A stretch of 64,000 bases of DNA from an uncultured Roseovarius sp. (GTDB lineage Bacteria; Pseudomonadota; Alphaproteobacteria; Rhodobacterales; Rhodobacteraceae): contig CANMOU010000003.1 in NCBI GenBank assembly GCA_947499555.1, positions 446,979-510,978 on the forward strand, read 5' to 3'. This document shows, piece after piece, positions 8,498 to 17,045 of the stretch (the stretch's first letter is position 1; every line of letters begins with the position of its first letter). Under the pieces are notes generated by a model. The model worked only from the letters and a program-made list of their open reading frames with translations. It ran no database searches and was not told the origin of the DNA. Position numbers and translations under genes: made by a program.

Positions 8498-8968
8498 TTG
8501 GACAATTTGGAACTTGACCGTTTTGACAAGGCGATTCTGCGGGTTCTGGCAGGCCATGGTCGGATTAGCATCACGGATCTGGCGCGCGAGATTGGCTTGT
8601 CGAAATCACCCACCCAGGCGCGGCTTCGGCGGCTGGAGCGGGAAGGCGTGATCTCGGGCTATCGCGCGCTGATTGACCCGATCCGGCTTGGGCTCGATCA
8701 CGTAAGCTTTGTCGAACTCAGCATGACCGATACGCGCGAGGCATCATTGGCGGCCTTCAAGGCGGCTGTCCTGAAGATTCCTGAGATAGAACAAGTGCAC
8801 CTGATTGCGGGCAATTTCGATTACCTGTTGAAGGTAAGGACGCAAAGCATGAGCGATTATCGCCGCGTTCTGGCGGAGCAGATTTCCACCCTGCCGCATG
8901 TGTCGAAAACTTCGACCTACGTGGCGATGGAAGCGGTGAAAGAAAACACTGTCCCAGATGTGATTTGA
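8498..8968 (+). CDS. Lrp/AsnC-family regulator, probable PutR
   Basis: 156 aa: an N-terminal helix-turn-helix (residues 5-60, LDRFDKAILRVLAGHGRI) and a C-terminal RAM/AsnC effector domain. The start is TTG at 8498, preceded at 7 bp by AAAAGGAG, a near-ideal ribosome-binding site that decides the start. The gene is divergent from putA across a 120-bp AT-rich gap, the arrangement of PutR, which activates putA in response to proline. The name is inferred from this context. Confidence 0.85.
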   Translation: MDNLELDRFDKAILRVLAGHGRISITDLAREIGLSKSPTQARLRRLEREGVISGYRALIDPIRLGLDHVSFVELSMTDTREASLAAFKAAVLKIPEIEQVHLIAGNFDYLLKVRTQSMSDYRRVLAEQISTLPHVSKTSTYVAMEAVKENTVPDVI

Positions 8969-8999
8969 TTTTTTGCAGGCTTGCCGCATCCTTGGGGCC

Positions 9000-9545
9000 A
9001 TGAGACTGATGATCCTTGCCTGTGTTGTCGCTGGCCCGGTCTGGGCCAACGCCTGCCCCGAACCGCCAGACCATTCCACCGCCATGTCCGAGTTGATCAA
9101 GGCCGCTCGCGAAGCGCCAGATGAGGCCACGGGCCGGGCGCTTTCGGGGGAAATGTGGGCGCTTTGGGCCGATGCGCCGGACGCCAAGGCGCAAGAGCTT
9201 TTGGACGAGGCGATGGAGCGGCGGCGTGTGGCCGACTACGACGGGGCCGCCAAGGCCGTGGATGCGTTGATTGCCTACTGCCCGGATTATTCGGAAGGTT
9301 ACAACCAACGCGCCTTCATTAATTTCCTGCGCGAGGATTTTGCCGCTGCCCTGCCTGATCTGGATCGCACGTTAGAGCTCACACCGCGCCACACGGGCGC
9401 GTTGACAGGTCGGGCCCTGACACTGGCGGCGTTGGGGCGAAATGCGGAAGCCACGCTGTCCTTGCGCGCAGCGCTCGATCTGAATCCCTGGCTGGGTGAG
9501 CGGCACTTGCTGCAGCAACTTGAGCAACAGGAACAGGATCTCTGA
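9000..9545 (+). CDS. Periplasmic tetratricopeptide-repeat protein
   Basis: 181 aa. A short signal peptide (MRLMILACVVAGPVWANA) is followed by helices with TPR character, clearest at about residues 70-170 (ADYDGAAKAVDALIAYCPDY, DFAAALPDLDRTLELTPRH, GRNAEATLSLRAALDLNP). TPR proteins serve as scaffolds; no partner is indicated beyond the next genes, which encode two SGNH-like exported proteins. I start at ATG 9000 because it gives a clean signal peptide; an upstream in-frame start at 8973 would add nine residues. Confidence 0.75.
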   Translation: MRLMILACVVAGPVWANACPEPPDHSTAMSELIKAAREAPDEATGRALSGEMWALWADAPDAKAQELLDEAMERRRVADYDGAAKAVDALIAYCPDYSEGYNQRAFINFLREDFAAALPDLDRTLELTPRHTGALTGRALTLAALGRNAEATLSLRAALDLNPWLGERHLLQQLEQQEQDL

Positions 9546-9565
9546 CAACGCGGGCGAGACCGGCC

Positions 9566-10531
9566 ATGTGGCGCAGCATGGCGAATTTGATCGCTTTGTC
9601 TGCGCTTTTGGGTTGCAGCACGGCTTTGCCAGACCGTCCCGTGCCACCCGAGCCGGGACCTCAATCGGTCAGTATCCCTGCACCGATCCCCGCCGCATTG
9701 CCGCCCGAAGAGCCGCCCTTGCGCACGTTCCCGGACCCTCCCTTCGGACCCGATATCCTTGTGGTCGGCGACAGCCAGATTTCCTTTGGCGCAGGTGCAG
9801 GGTATCTGACGGTCTTTGGCAATCTGGCCCGAGCGTGCGGCGCAAATGCGCAGGAGCGGCGCTTTCTTGACAATCTTGATGCTGGGTCCGTTGCGGCCAT
9901 TGGTGTACGGTCCTCCTCTCTCAATCACTGGAGCGCGCGGGACGTGGGCACAAAAGGCGTGATCTGTGACAAGGACGCGCGGTTCGGGGTGAATGCAGGC
10001 ACATATGGCGTGACCGGCCCGGCGCGCAGCTATGTGCAGATTGGCGAGGGCCAACCCTATGAGTTTTGCCGCCCCAACCAATCTCCGTTTGAGGCGATGT
10101 TTCGCGAGGGGTATTACCGTCCCAAACTGGTTGTGCTGGCGTTTCTGGGCAATTCCGTTGACCGCTGGTCCGATCCTGCGACGGCAACAGCCGATCTGCG
10201 CGCAAGCATTGCGCAGATGCCTGATGAGAGCGCGTGCGTTGTCATGAGCACTGCGGCGGCGTTCGATGCTGAGGTGAACGCAAAACGACAACTGGCCCAG
10301 CGAAACCTGGCGCGCGCCGTCGCGGCGACGGGCGGTCGCTGCAGTTTTGCTGAAGCACTGACGCCCGATCTGGTCGCGTCGGTCACGGGCAATCCGGATT
10401 ACTTCCGCACCAATGAGGCCGGAGAGGTTCTGGACAGATTTCATCCTAATTCCAAAGGCTTTGAGCGTTTTTTCCAAAGCGCGACCCCGGCCATCTGCGC
10501 CGCTGTATTTGACCAGATTGGCCCGCTCTGA
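9566..10531 (+). CDS. SGNH-hydrolase-like lipoprotein (first of a tandem pair)
   Basis: 321 aa. The N terminus ends in a lipobox (SALLGC, Cys17), so it is probably a lipoprotein, followed by a Pro-rich linker (residues 20-60). The SGNH block I motif is GDSQ (68-71), FLGNS fits block III, and a DRFHP motif near residue 290 supplies the Asp-His pair. Cysteines are spaced as expected for an exported protein. The family includes esterases and carbohydrate O-acetyl-modifying enzymes; the substrate cannot be read. It lies 20 bp after the TPR gene and is paralogous to the next gene. Confidence 0.7.
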   Translation: MWRSMANLIALSALLGCSTALPDRPVPPEPGPQSVSIPAPIPAALPPEEPPLRTFPDPPFGPDILVVGDSQISFGAGAGYLTVFGNLARACGANAQERRFLDNLDAGSVAAIGVRSSSLNHWSARDVGTKGVICDKDARFGVNAGTYGVTGPARSYVQIGEGQPYEFCRPNQSPFEAMFREGYYRPKLVVLAFLGNSVDRWSDPATATADLRASIAQMPDESACVVMSTAAAFDAEVNAKRQLAQRNLARAVAATGGRCSFAEALTPDLVASVTGNPDYFRTNEAGEVLDRFHPNSKGFERFFQSATPAICAAVFDQIGPL

Positions 10532-10639
10532 GCCCATTTTGCTTCAGGAATGCACGAAAAGTTCAAACACTGTGCATAACCGCTGCGGCTTTATTGCCGT
10601 ATAGACCTTGCAAGTGAATTGGGGAAAAGGCGGGTCGGA

Positions 10640-11560
10640 ATGGCGAAGGGTCTCAAAAACGCGTGCCGAGGTGCATTGGTGATGTTTTTGTCTGCCGTGA
10701 TCGCGGCACCGCCACTTGCCGCTGAAGAGTTCAAATCACCCGATATCGTGGTTCTGGGGGACTCGCAGCTGAGCTTTGGTGCAGGGCCGGTGTTCCTTGA
10801 GTTTTTCCAGAACATTGATCAGCATTGCGGCGCGGGTCCGCAAGGGGATACCGATTACACGCAGCTGGGCGAAAAAAGCGTGGCGATCTTTGGCGTGCGC
10901 TCCACCTCTCTTGGCTCTTGGGTGGCGCGCAGTCGCCGGGGCAAGGCTGCGGTGTGCGAGGTCGACAAAAAGTGGAAGGCGAACGCCGCCACATTTGGAA
11001 CCGTCAACACAGGCAAGAACAAATACGTCCAGATCGGCAAGGGGCGGAACTTCCAGTTCTGCAAGAAGGGTCAGTCCCCGTTTGAGGCGATGTTTGCCGA
11101 AGGGTATTACGAGCCGAAGCTGATCGTGATGAATTTCCTTGGCAATTCCGCGCGCCGCTGGGCGGAGGATAAGCATCAGGCCTTGGCCGATGTCACAAAG
11201 GCGATGGAGCAATTGCCCGAAGACGTGCCCTGCCTCTTCCTGACCACCGCGCCGACCTACAAGAAAAAGACCGTGGATCTGCGCCTCAAAGCGCAGGAGA
11301 ACCTGAAATACGCCTTTATGAAAGCCGGGTCTCAGTGCAGCTTTGTTGAAGGTTTCACACCTGAAACCATTGCCGCCAACCAGGGCAACCGACTCTATTT
11401 CCGGCGCAACAAGTCAGGCCGGGTGAAGGATCCGTTCCATCCCAATCAGAAGGCACAGGAAAACTTCTTCATGGTCCGCACACAGGACATCTGCCATGCC
11501 GTGCATGAGCAGCTTGCGCCGAAAAACACGGAAACCGCCGTCCTTTTGTCCGCGCCCTGA
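10640..11560 (+). CDS. SGNH-hydrolase-like exported protein (second of a tandem pair)
   Basis: 306 aa. A signal peptide (MAKGLKNACRGALVMFLSAV, cleaved near APPLAA) replaces the lipobox of its neighbour. It shares with that neighbour the GDSQLSFGAGP block, the SPFEAMFAEGYYEPKL segment, FLGNS and the closing DPFHPNQK, so the two arose by duplication. A TTG at 10619 would extend the frame by seven residues; ATG 10640 gives the better signal peptide. A secreted esterase or acyl-modifying enzyme is plausible, but catalysis is not proven. Confidence 0.7.
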   Translation: MAKGLKNACRGALVMFLSAVIAAPPLAAEEFKSPDIVVLGDSQLSFGAGPVFLEFFQNIDQHCGAGPQGDTDYTQLGEKSVAIFGVRSTSLGSWVARSRRGKAAVCEVDKKWKANAATFGTVNTGKNKYVQIGKGRNFQFCKKGQSPFEAMFAEGYYEPKLIVMNFLGNSARRWAEDKHQALADVTKAMEQLPEDVPCLFLTTAPTYKKKTVDLRLKAQENLKYAFMKAGSQCSFVEGFTPETIAANQGNRLYFRRNKSGRVKDPFHPNQKAQENFFMVRTQDICHAVHEQLAPKNTETAVLLSAP

Positions 11561-11612
11561 AGGCAGAACTTTACACCCGCGCCCAAGCCGATATGGTCCG
11601 CCCATGCCCCTT

Positions 11613-11699
11613 GCCCGCGTGGTGGAATGGTAGACACAGGAGACTTAAAATCTCCAGGCCGGATAGGCCGTGCCGGTTCGAGTCCGGCCGCGGGTACCA
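11613..11699 (+). tRNA. tRNA-Leu (anticodon UAA), CCA encoded
   Basis: Acceptor GCCCGCG pairs with CGCGGGT. The anticodon stem GGAGA/TCTCC holds the loop CTTAAAA with anticodon TAA. A variable arm (GGCCGGATAGGCC) of class II size and a T arm with GGTTCGAGTCC follow, and the 3' ACCA is encoded. The foreign-looking HNH gene begins downstream, but no duplicated tRNA 3' end was seen. Confidence 0.95.
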
Positions 11700-11700
11700 G

Positions 11701-11755
11701 GGGGCAAAAGCTTTTTGAAGGCTTCTAGGGAAGTCTTTTTTGACGAGACTTCGGG
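11701..11755 (+). terminator. Hairpins after tRNA-Leu
   Basis: Two stem-loops follow the tRNA: an imperfect one in GCAAAAGCTTTTTGAAGGCTT, related to the terminator after suhB, and AAGTCT-TTTTTGACG-AGACTT. Both are plausible ends for the tRNA transcript. Confidence 0.5.
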
Positions 11756-11796
11756 TGCGAGGGCATCGTTCAATGCACTGAGGCGCGGTTTGGGTT

Positions 11797-11830
11797 GAAC
11801 GGCCGGTTTGAGCCCAAAACAGCAAATGCC
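11797..11830 (+). repeat. Degenerate copy of the GAGCCCAAAGCGGACAT repeat
   Basis: CGGTTTGAGCCCAAAACAGCAA resembles the right half (CCGCTTTGAGCCCAAAGCGG) of the repeat that separates genes at 49.7-52.3 kb. It also forms TTTGGG...CCCAAA with sequence just upstream. The match is partial, so this call is tentative. Confidence 0.35.
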
Positions 11831-11878
11831 GCCAGTTTGATGCACTACCGAAGTGGGTCGCAAGTCATCGGATACTGC

Positions 11879-12553
11879 TCAAGCTTTTGTCGCTTGCCGC
11901 GTTAGTTCAGTCGGCGGCTCAAATAGCAAGTGCCATGTGTCCAAGTTCGTTTTGTACCACGCTCCCCCTTGATCCCCAGCGTATTTCGCGGGCTTTGTTT
12001 CGCCAGTGTAGCGAGTTTTTGGGATCGGTCCTCTCGACCCTAGCGCTTCTGAAGCATCGAATTTGCTTGGTTGAGTTTTGGTGGGCGTTGGTGCTGGAAC
12101 GGGTTCGGGCTGCAGGTCAACGATTTTTTCCGTTTCAGGAGTGCGTTCTTTTTCCTTAACAGTATCCAGATCGACTATTTGAGAAAGTAGTGCGGCGCGT
12201 CTGTTACCTGCATTGTCGCGTGGGGTAACAATCCTTAAATTGCTCGGAGTGTTATCGGTTGGGTCGTGATTTATGTGATCGACCGCACACTCTCTGGGCA
12301 TCCATCGACCAAGTGCAACAGAAACAATAAAACGGTGTGTATATATCGATTTGTCGCCGATCTTGAAATGCAGATACTGTTTACCATCGCGGTTCTCACT
12401 GCCGAAAGGCTCTTCGCCTTCTACCACTCCGTCCTTAAAGCTAAACTCCTGCTCTTGAATAACTGCGTCCAGCGAAGGGTACGGGATTTCATGATCTCGT
12501 TCGGCTGCATACTCAGATTTCAATAGGTCTTTTACGTACTCTACGTCCTTCAC
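11879..12553 (-). CDS. HNH-type endonuclease-like protein, probably horizontally acquired
   Basis: 224 aa. The central segment (about residues 60-120) contains AVDHINHDPTDNTPSNLRIV, the signature of HNH_3-type homing/phage endonucleases: DH, then NH, then a downstream Asn in SNLR. A Pro/Thr-rich linker (about 140-165) leads to a C-terminal part ending YAGDQGGAWYKTNLDTWHLL, with aromatic spacing like DNA-binding modules of phage HNH proteins. The start is GTG at 12553, behind GGGGCG. Base composition is visibly AT-richer than the neighbours, and the gene lies alone between tRNA-Leu and metG. A defence or mobile-element nuclease is plausible; activity is unproven. Confidence 0.65.
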   Translation of the reverse strand: MKDVEYVKDLLKSEYAAERDHEIPYPSLDAVIQEQEFSFKDGVVEGEEPFGSENRDGKQYLHFKIGDKSIYTHRFIVSVALGRWMPRECAVDHINHDPTDNTPSNLRIVTPRDNAGNRRAALLSQIVDLDTVKEKERTPETEKIVDLQPEPVPAPTPTKTQPSKFDASEALGSRGPIPKTRYTGETKPAKYAGDQGGAWYKTNLDTWHLLFEPPTELTRQATKA

Positions 12554-12767
12554 TTGCGCCCCACTTCAACTGAAATACTCTGCTGCGCAGCATTAGGCAC
12601 CGAAATGTAGGAGCCTGCAAGGTTGGATCCGGCGCGCGCGACCCGGCCAGAGCCAGTCGCTGTTCTGCGCGATCAAATCTACATGCACATTCTTTCTTTC
12701 GGCTATCTGCGTCGCAGGAATATCAAATCGAGCGAAGACTTCTTTGGCTGCGAGTAAACGTCGACTT

Positions 12768-12784
12768 TGTCCGCACAGCGGACA
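12768..12784. repeat. TGTCCGC-ACA-GCGGACA hairpin, relic of the intergenic repeat family
   Basis: Perfect 7-bp stem with a 3-base loop. The left part (TTTGTCCGCACAGC) matches the left half and the right part (AGCGGACATC) the right half of the repeats at 49.7-52.3 kb, as if the middle had been deleted. It lies between the HNH gene and metG. The rest of the gap 12554-12789 shows no convincing gene. Confidence 0.6.
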
Positions 12785-12789
12785 TCCAA

Positions 12790-14502
12790 TCACCGCCGCA
12801 CCCCCGCAAATCGTGCTTCCCAGGCCTCGCGGTCTTCGTCGCTGATCTTGGCGAAAAGGACGTCGGGAACCGAGAAGTCGTGCCCAGCAGCAAGCGCGCT
12901 GAGTGCCTCGGCCACATCGTCTGGCCAGCTTGTGTCGAGCGTGTTCATCGCCGACAGCATCCGGGCGGCTGCGTCCGGGATAAAGGGCGCTGACAGCACT
13001 GCATAAAACCGGATGAGGTTCAAAGCCAGCCGTACCTGCATCGTGGCCCTTTCCGGGTCTTCCTTGAAGGTGGCCCAGGGCGCGGCGGATTGCAGGTATT
13101 CGTTGCCCGCCACCCAGATGGCGCGCAGCTCTGTGGCCGATTTGCGGACTTCGATGGCTTCCATATGGCCTTCATAGGCGCGCAGGCGCGTGGTCAGATC
13201 CGCAATCAGCGCCTCTTCCTGCGCGCCATAGGTTCCGCCTTCGGGCACCACCTCGCCAAATTTCGAGCGGCAAAACTTGGTGACGCGGCTCACGAAGTTG
13301 CCCAGCACGTCGGCGAGGTCCTTGTTCACCGAGGTCTGGAAGTTCTCCCAAGTGAACTCGGAATCGCTGCTTTCCGGCGCGTGGCTTAGCAACCACCAGC
13401 GCCAGTAATCACTGGGCAGAATCTCGAGCGCCTGATCCATGAAGATACCGCGGCCCTGAGACGTGCTGAACTGGCCGCCATCGTAATTTAGGTAATTGAA
13501 CGATTTGATGTAATCGACAAGCTTCCACGGCTCACCCGATCCAAGGATCGTGGCCGGGAAACTCAGCGTGTGGAAGGGCACATTGTCCTTGCCCATGAAT
13601 TGGGTGTAGCGGACGTCCTCTGCGCCCTTGTCGGTGCGCCACCAGCGTTCCCAGTCCCGGCCCGAGGCGGCCTCGGCCCATTCACCGGCGCAGGCGATGT
13701 ATTCAATCGGCGCGTCGAACCAGACATAGAAGACCTTGCCCTCCATCCCGGGCCAGTCTTCGTCGCCGCGTTTGACCGGAATGCCCCAGTCCAGATCGCG
13801 CGTGATCCCGCGATCCTGCAGACCGTCGCCATCATTGAGCCACTTCTTCGCAATCGATGTGGTCAGGATTGGCCAGTCTTTTTTGCCGTCGATCCAGGCA
13901 TTCAGCTCATCGCGCATCTGGCTTTGCTTGAGATAAAGATGCTTGGTCGCCCGCACCTCGAGATCGGTGGACCCGGAGATGGCCGAACGCGGATCGATGA
14001 GGTCCGTGGGATCAAGTTGCTTGGTGCAGTTCTCGCACTGGTCTCCGCGGGCTTTGTCATACCCGCAATTGGGGCAGGTGCCCTCGATATAGCGGTCGGG
14101 CAGAAAGCGGCCATCGGCGTTGGAATAGACCTGGGATTCCGAGACTTCCTCGATCAGCCCGGCCTCGGCCAGACGCCCTGCAAAATGCTGGGTCAGCGCA
14201 TGGTTCTGCGGGCTGGAAGACCGGCCAAAATGATCAAAGCTCAGCCGGAAGCCTTTACCAAGCTTGTCCTGCACCTCCCACATCTCTGCGCAATACTCGG
14301 CAACCGGCTTACCAGCCTTGGCCGCCGCGAGCTCTGCCGGCGTGCCATGTTCGTCGGTGGCACATAAAAACAGCACCTCATGTCCACGCCCCCGCAGGTA
14401 GCGCGCATAAAGATCGGCAGGCAGCTGGCTGCCCACGAGGTTGCCGAGATGTTTGATCCCGTTGATGTAAGGGATCGCAGAGGTGATCAGGTGACGCGCC
14501 AT
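12790..14502 (-). CDS. metG: Methionyl-tRNA synthetase
   Basis: 570 aa, class I synthetase charging tRNA-Met. The ATP-binding signature appears as [11 protein letters not shown] (residues 14-24), the HIGH equivalent. The zinc-binding knuckle follows ([17 protein letters not shown], about 143-159). The KMSKS loop is in the variant form FSTSQGRG, as in many MetG1 enzymes. The C-terminal anticodon-binding helical domain ends the protein; there is no C-terminal tRNA-binding EMAP domain. Monocistronic, with the HNH island downstream. Confidence 0.93.
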   Translation of the reverse strand: MARHLITSAIPYINGIKHLGNLVGSQLPADLYARYLRGRGHEVLFLCATDEHGTPAELAAAKAGKPVAEYCAEMWEVQDKLGKGFRLSFDHFGRSSSPQNHALTQHFAGRLAEAGLIEEVSESQVYSNADGRFLPDRYIEGTCPNCGYDKARGDQCENCTKQLDPTDLIDPRSAISGSTDLEVRATKHLYLKQSQMRDELNAWIDGKKDWPILTTSIAKKWLNDGDGLQDRGITRDLDWGIPVKRGDEDWPGMEGKVFYVWFDAPIEYIACAGEWAEAASGRDWERWWRTDKGAEDVRYTQFMGKDNVPFHTLSFPATILGSGEPWKLVDYIKSFNYLNYDGGQFSTSQGRGIFMDQALEILPSDYWRWWLLSHAPESSDSEFTWENFQTSVNKDLADVLGNFVSRVTKFCRSKFGEVVPEGGTYGAQEEALIADLTTRLRAYEGHMEAIEVRKSATELRAIWVAGNEYLQSAAPWATFKEDPERATMQVRLALNLIRFYAVLSAPFIPDAAARMLSAMNTLDTSWPDDVAEALSALAAGHDFSVPDVLFAKISDEDREAWEARFAGVRR

Positions 14503-14574
14503 GACGGGTTCCTTGGGGTGTTTGACGCGTGATGTAGCCTATGGGGCGCGCGCATGCCAGAGGGGCTGGGTGGC

Positions 14575-15807
14575 TTAATCCGCCATGTCCTTTTCCCGAT
14601 CCGCCTTGTTCAGGCGTCCGATGGTAAAGGAGGTGCGGGGGGACCAGACATAGCGGGTGCGCAGGTGCAGCGTTGGGCGGGCCAGCATGCGCAACAGGCT
14701 GAAAAGCACCAATAACCCATGCGCCGAGGCAATCATGTAGAACATCGCCTGCGGACCAAACCGTTCGATCAGGGCCGAGGCGGTGAATGGCGCGGCAATC
14801 GCGCCGAGCGCGAAATAGAACATCAACGCGGCCGAAAGCTCGACCCGCTGCTCCTCGGTGGCGAAGTCATTGGCATGTGCGGCGGCAACCGAATAAATCG
14901 GGAAGGCGGTGAAGCCTAAAAAGAAGGCGGTCAGCATCACGCCTGTGGGATGCATCGTGTCGACAAGGGCGGTGATCACGCAGCAGGCGATCGCGGCCAC
15001 AGACAGCCAGATCATCACCTGACGGCGATCAAACTTGTCGGCCAGCCAGCCTGCGGGGTATTGCGCCAATGCCCCGCCCAGAATGAAGGCTGACAAGAAC
15101 CACGCGATCTGATCCAGCCGCAGGCCGACCTGTTCGCCGTAAAGCGGACCCACCATCCGGAACGTCGCGCTCGAGAGGGCGGCAACAACCACCGCCGCCG
15201 TGGCCAGGGGCGATATGTCAAAGGCCAGTCTGGGGCGCAGTCTTGGGGCGGATGGTGTATCGGGTTGGCGCACAGTCGTGAGCGTGAGCGGAAGAAGCGA
15301 GGCGCAGCAGATGATTGCCAGGATGTTGTAGGAGACATAAGAGGCCGGTTCCAAAACGGAAATCAGGCTTTGCGCCACCAGTTGCGCGCCCATGTCCACG
15401 ACCCGGTAGGTGCCCATCGCCCGGCCACGGGTCTTGTTGGTGACCTTGGCCTGTAGCCAGGCCTCGATCACCGTGTAGCAGCCTGCGACGCACACGCCCG
15501 AGGCAACCCGCATTGCAGCCCAGGCGTAGGGATCGACCACAAGCATATGTGAGAGCAGCCCAATCGCGCCTGCCGCTGTGAAGGCCGCAAAGGCCCGCGA
15601 ATGGCCGACCGATCCCATCAACCGGGGTGCCCACCAGCAGCCGATGAAGAACCCCAGGAAATGCGCTGAGCCAAGAAAGCCGATTTCCTTTGTCGTGAAG
15701 TCCAGCGTGATGCCCGAGAGCGCGTCAAGGGGCGCGACGCCGCCCGTTGAAAGCTGCATCAAGATGACAGACAAAAACAGGGCGGCAAAAGAAATGAGCA
15801 TGCGCAT
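14575..15807 (-). CDS. MFS transporter (YcaD-like)
   Basis: 410 aa with about 12 hydrophobic segments. MFS loop motifs are visible: GYRVVDMG-type spacing after TM4 and GWLADKFDRRQVMIW between TM8 and TM9. The family exports or takes up small molecules by proton coupling; the substrate is unknown. The start codon (ATG 15807, or 15801) lies inside the 3' arm of a strong hairpin at 15796-15834, and no Shine-Dalgarno sequence is obvious, so translation may be controlled by structure. Confidence 0.82.
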   Translation of the reverse strand: MRMLISFAALFLSVILMQLSTGGVAPLDALSGITLDFTTKEIGFLGSAHFLGFFIGCWWAPRLMGSVGHSRAFAAFTAAGAIGLLSHMLVVDPYAWAAMRVASGVCVAGCYTVIEAWLQAKVTNKTRGRAMGTYRVVDMGAQLVAQSLISVLEPASYVSYNILAIICCASLLPLTLTTVRQPDTPSAPRLRPRLAFDISPLATAAVVVAALSSATFRMVGPLYGEQVGLRLDQIAWFLSAFILGGALAQYPAGWLADKFDRRQVMIWLSVAAIACCVITALVDTMHPTGVMLTAFFLGFTAFPIYSVAAAHANDFATEEQRVELSAALMFYFALGAIAAPFTASALIERFGPQAMFYMIASAHGLLVLFSLLRMLARPTLHLRTRYVWSPRTSFTIGRLNKADREKDMAD

Positions 15808-15834
15808 GCCGGCAACTTGGCATGCGCATGGCTC
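15796..15834. promoter_or_regulatory. Hairpin enclosing the MFS start codon
   Basis: On the mRNA strand GAGCCATGCGCATGCC pairs with GGCATGCGCATGCTC with one bulged base around an 8-base loop. The two possible start ATGs (15807 and 15801) are both in the 3' arm. The ATGs in the 5' arm are out of frame with the gene. Confidence 0.6.
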
Positions 15835-15885
15835 TCAGACCATAGAGATTGCGTCAGTCAGAAGTCTTTTTCTTATGGCACGATG

Positions 15886-16440
15886 TTACTTCTCGATCCG
15901 GGCAATAATGTTGAGGTCAATCCGGTCATCGACAAATCCGGGAAAGCCGCCGGCGCCAAAAGCGGCACGGCTGATAGAGCCGGTCAGTTGCACGATGAGA
16001 CGCGAACGGTCCCCCACTTCTGTGCCGCCTTGCCGATAGAGCCCGGCATCAAGGGTTACAGGCCGCGTCACCCCACGGACCGTGAGGTTGCCCTGCACCT
16101 TGGCACCCCGCAGATCGCCAACCACCTTGGTGGACTGAAAGCGGATTTCGGGGTGCTGCGCGGTGTGCAGAACCTCGGGTCCTTTCATGGTTTGCGTGGC
16201 AAAGATGAAGCCCGCCTTGGCGCGCCGCGCGTCAAGGGTCACATCCACCTGGCTGGCCGGAACGTTGTCGAGGTCCAGCACCATTCGCGCGGCTTTCACC
16301 GGCATGCGCCCTCGGTTGGGATTGCCCTGAAACTGGTAGGTGAACCCGACCACGGATTCGGCGGCATTGAGCCGATAGGTTTCAGGGGCCGCAAAAGCAG
16401 GGGCGGCAAGAAGCAAAGAAAGAAGAACCAAGATGCGCAT
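15886..16440 (-). CDS. YceI-family periplasmic lipid-binding protein
   Basis: 184 aa. The signal peptide MRILVLLSLLLAAPAFA is followed by a lipocalin-like YceI barrel: GFTYQFQ early, FIFATQTMKGPEVLHTAQHP in the middle and GNLTVRGVTRPVTLD late are the family's conserved strands. YceI proteins bind polyisoprenoids or similar lipids in the periplasm; their role is often stress- or pH-related but not settled. It lies 68 bp downstream of a small membrane protein gene on the same strand, so the two may be co-transcribed. Confidence 0.88.
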   Translation of the reverse strand: MRILVLLSLLLAAPAFAAPETYRLNAAESVVGFTYQFQGNPNRGRMPVKAARMVLDLDNVPASQVDVTLDARRAKAGFIFATQTMKGPEVLHTAQHPEIRFQSTKVVGDLRGAKVQGNLTVRGVTRPVTLDAGLYRQGGTEVGDRSRLIVQLTGSISRAAFGAGGFPGFVDDRIDLNIIARIEK

Positions 16441-16508
16441 AACGGATACCTTTTCGCGTTGTTTGGCAGATATACGCGCGGTCGCCGGGAATTATTCCTG
16501 ACAAGTTT

Positions 16509-16910
16509 TCACTTGGTTGTGTGGAAATTTGGGCGACAGGTAGGGTTTTCCGGGGCGTGTCGGGCCGAGACGCGGCCAGTGAAGCGGTCTTTCTGCACGC
16601 GCAGACAGACGGTTTGGCCTTCCAAAAGGGGCCCGGGCGCATCAAGGCTGCGGGCCACAAGCGGGTAGGCTGTGCCATCAAGGCCGGTGGCGGTATAGAC
16701 TTGGCGGGTGCCTTCGTCGCTTTGAAACTGGGCAACTGTGTTGATCCGGGCCTGGGTAAACGTGACGCTTTCAGGGATTCGAACCAGAAAGATCGTCAAA
16801 AGGAAAAGGCAAAGCACCAGAACAGCGCTGGCGCCCCATAACTTCCTGTCTTGTAACCGCGCACGCCAAAGCGCACGTGTGATTTCTGAATTTCTATCTT
16901 TATCAGTCAC
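16509..16910 (-). CDS. Small single-pass membrane protein, unknown function
   Basis: 133 aa. A charged N terminus (about 24 residues) precedes one membrane span (LWGASAVLVLCLFLLTIFLV, about 24-43), then about 90 residues that would lie outside the membrane and contain two cysteines (TVCLRV and NPTCRP). I do not recognise a family. It is codirectional with and upstream of the YceI gene and divergent from the aldo/keto reductase. Confidence 0.6.
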   Translation of the reverse strand: MTDKDRNSEITRALWRARLQDRKLWGASAVLVLCLFLLTIFLVRIPESVTFTQARINTVAQFQSDEGTRQVYTATGLDGTAYPLVARSLDAPGPLLEGQTVCLRVQKDRFTGRVSARHAPENPTCRPNFHTTK

Positions 16911-17045
16911 TTAAATTATATGGGCGCTGCTTTTCGCCCAAACAAGTGCAACCATGGGTTTGGCTTTTCAGGGTTGCATATAGGGCGTGACGCCGGGCCA
17001 GAATTCGCTAGATATGAGAAAACCAATCCGGCGAAAGGGCAAAAC

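Noticed and set aside
11613-12553. Prophage or integrative element inserted in tRNA-Leu
   Set aside because: There is one HNH gene but no integrase, no structural genes and no duplicated tRNA 3' end as an attachment site.
12593-12793. A 66-codon minus-strand frame between the HNH gene and metG
   Set aside because: Its start lies inside the repeat hairpin, it shows no family resemblance and no ribosome-binding site; treated as intergenic.
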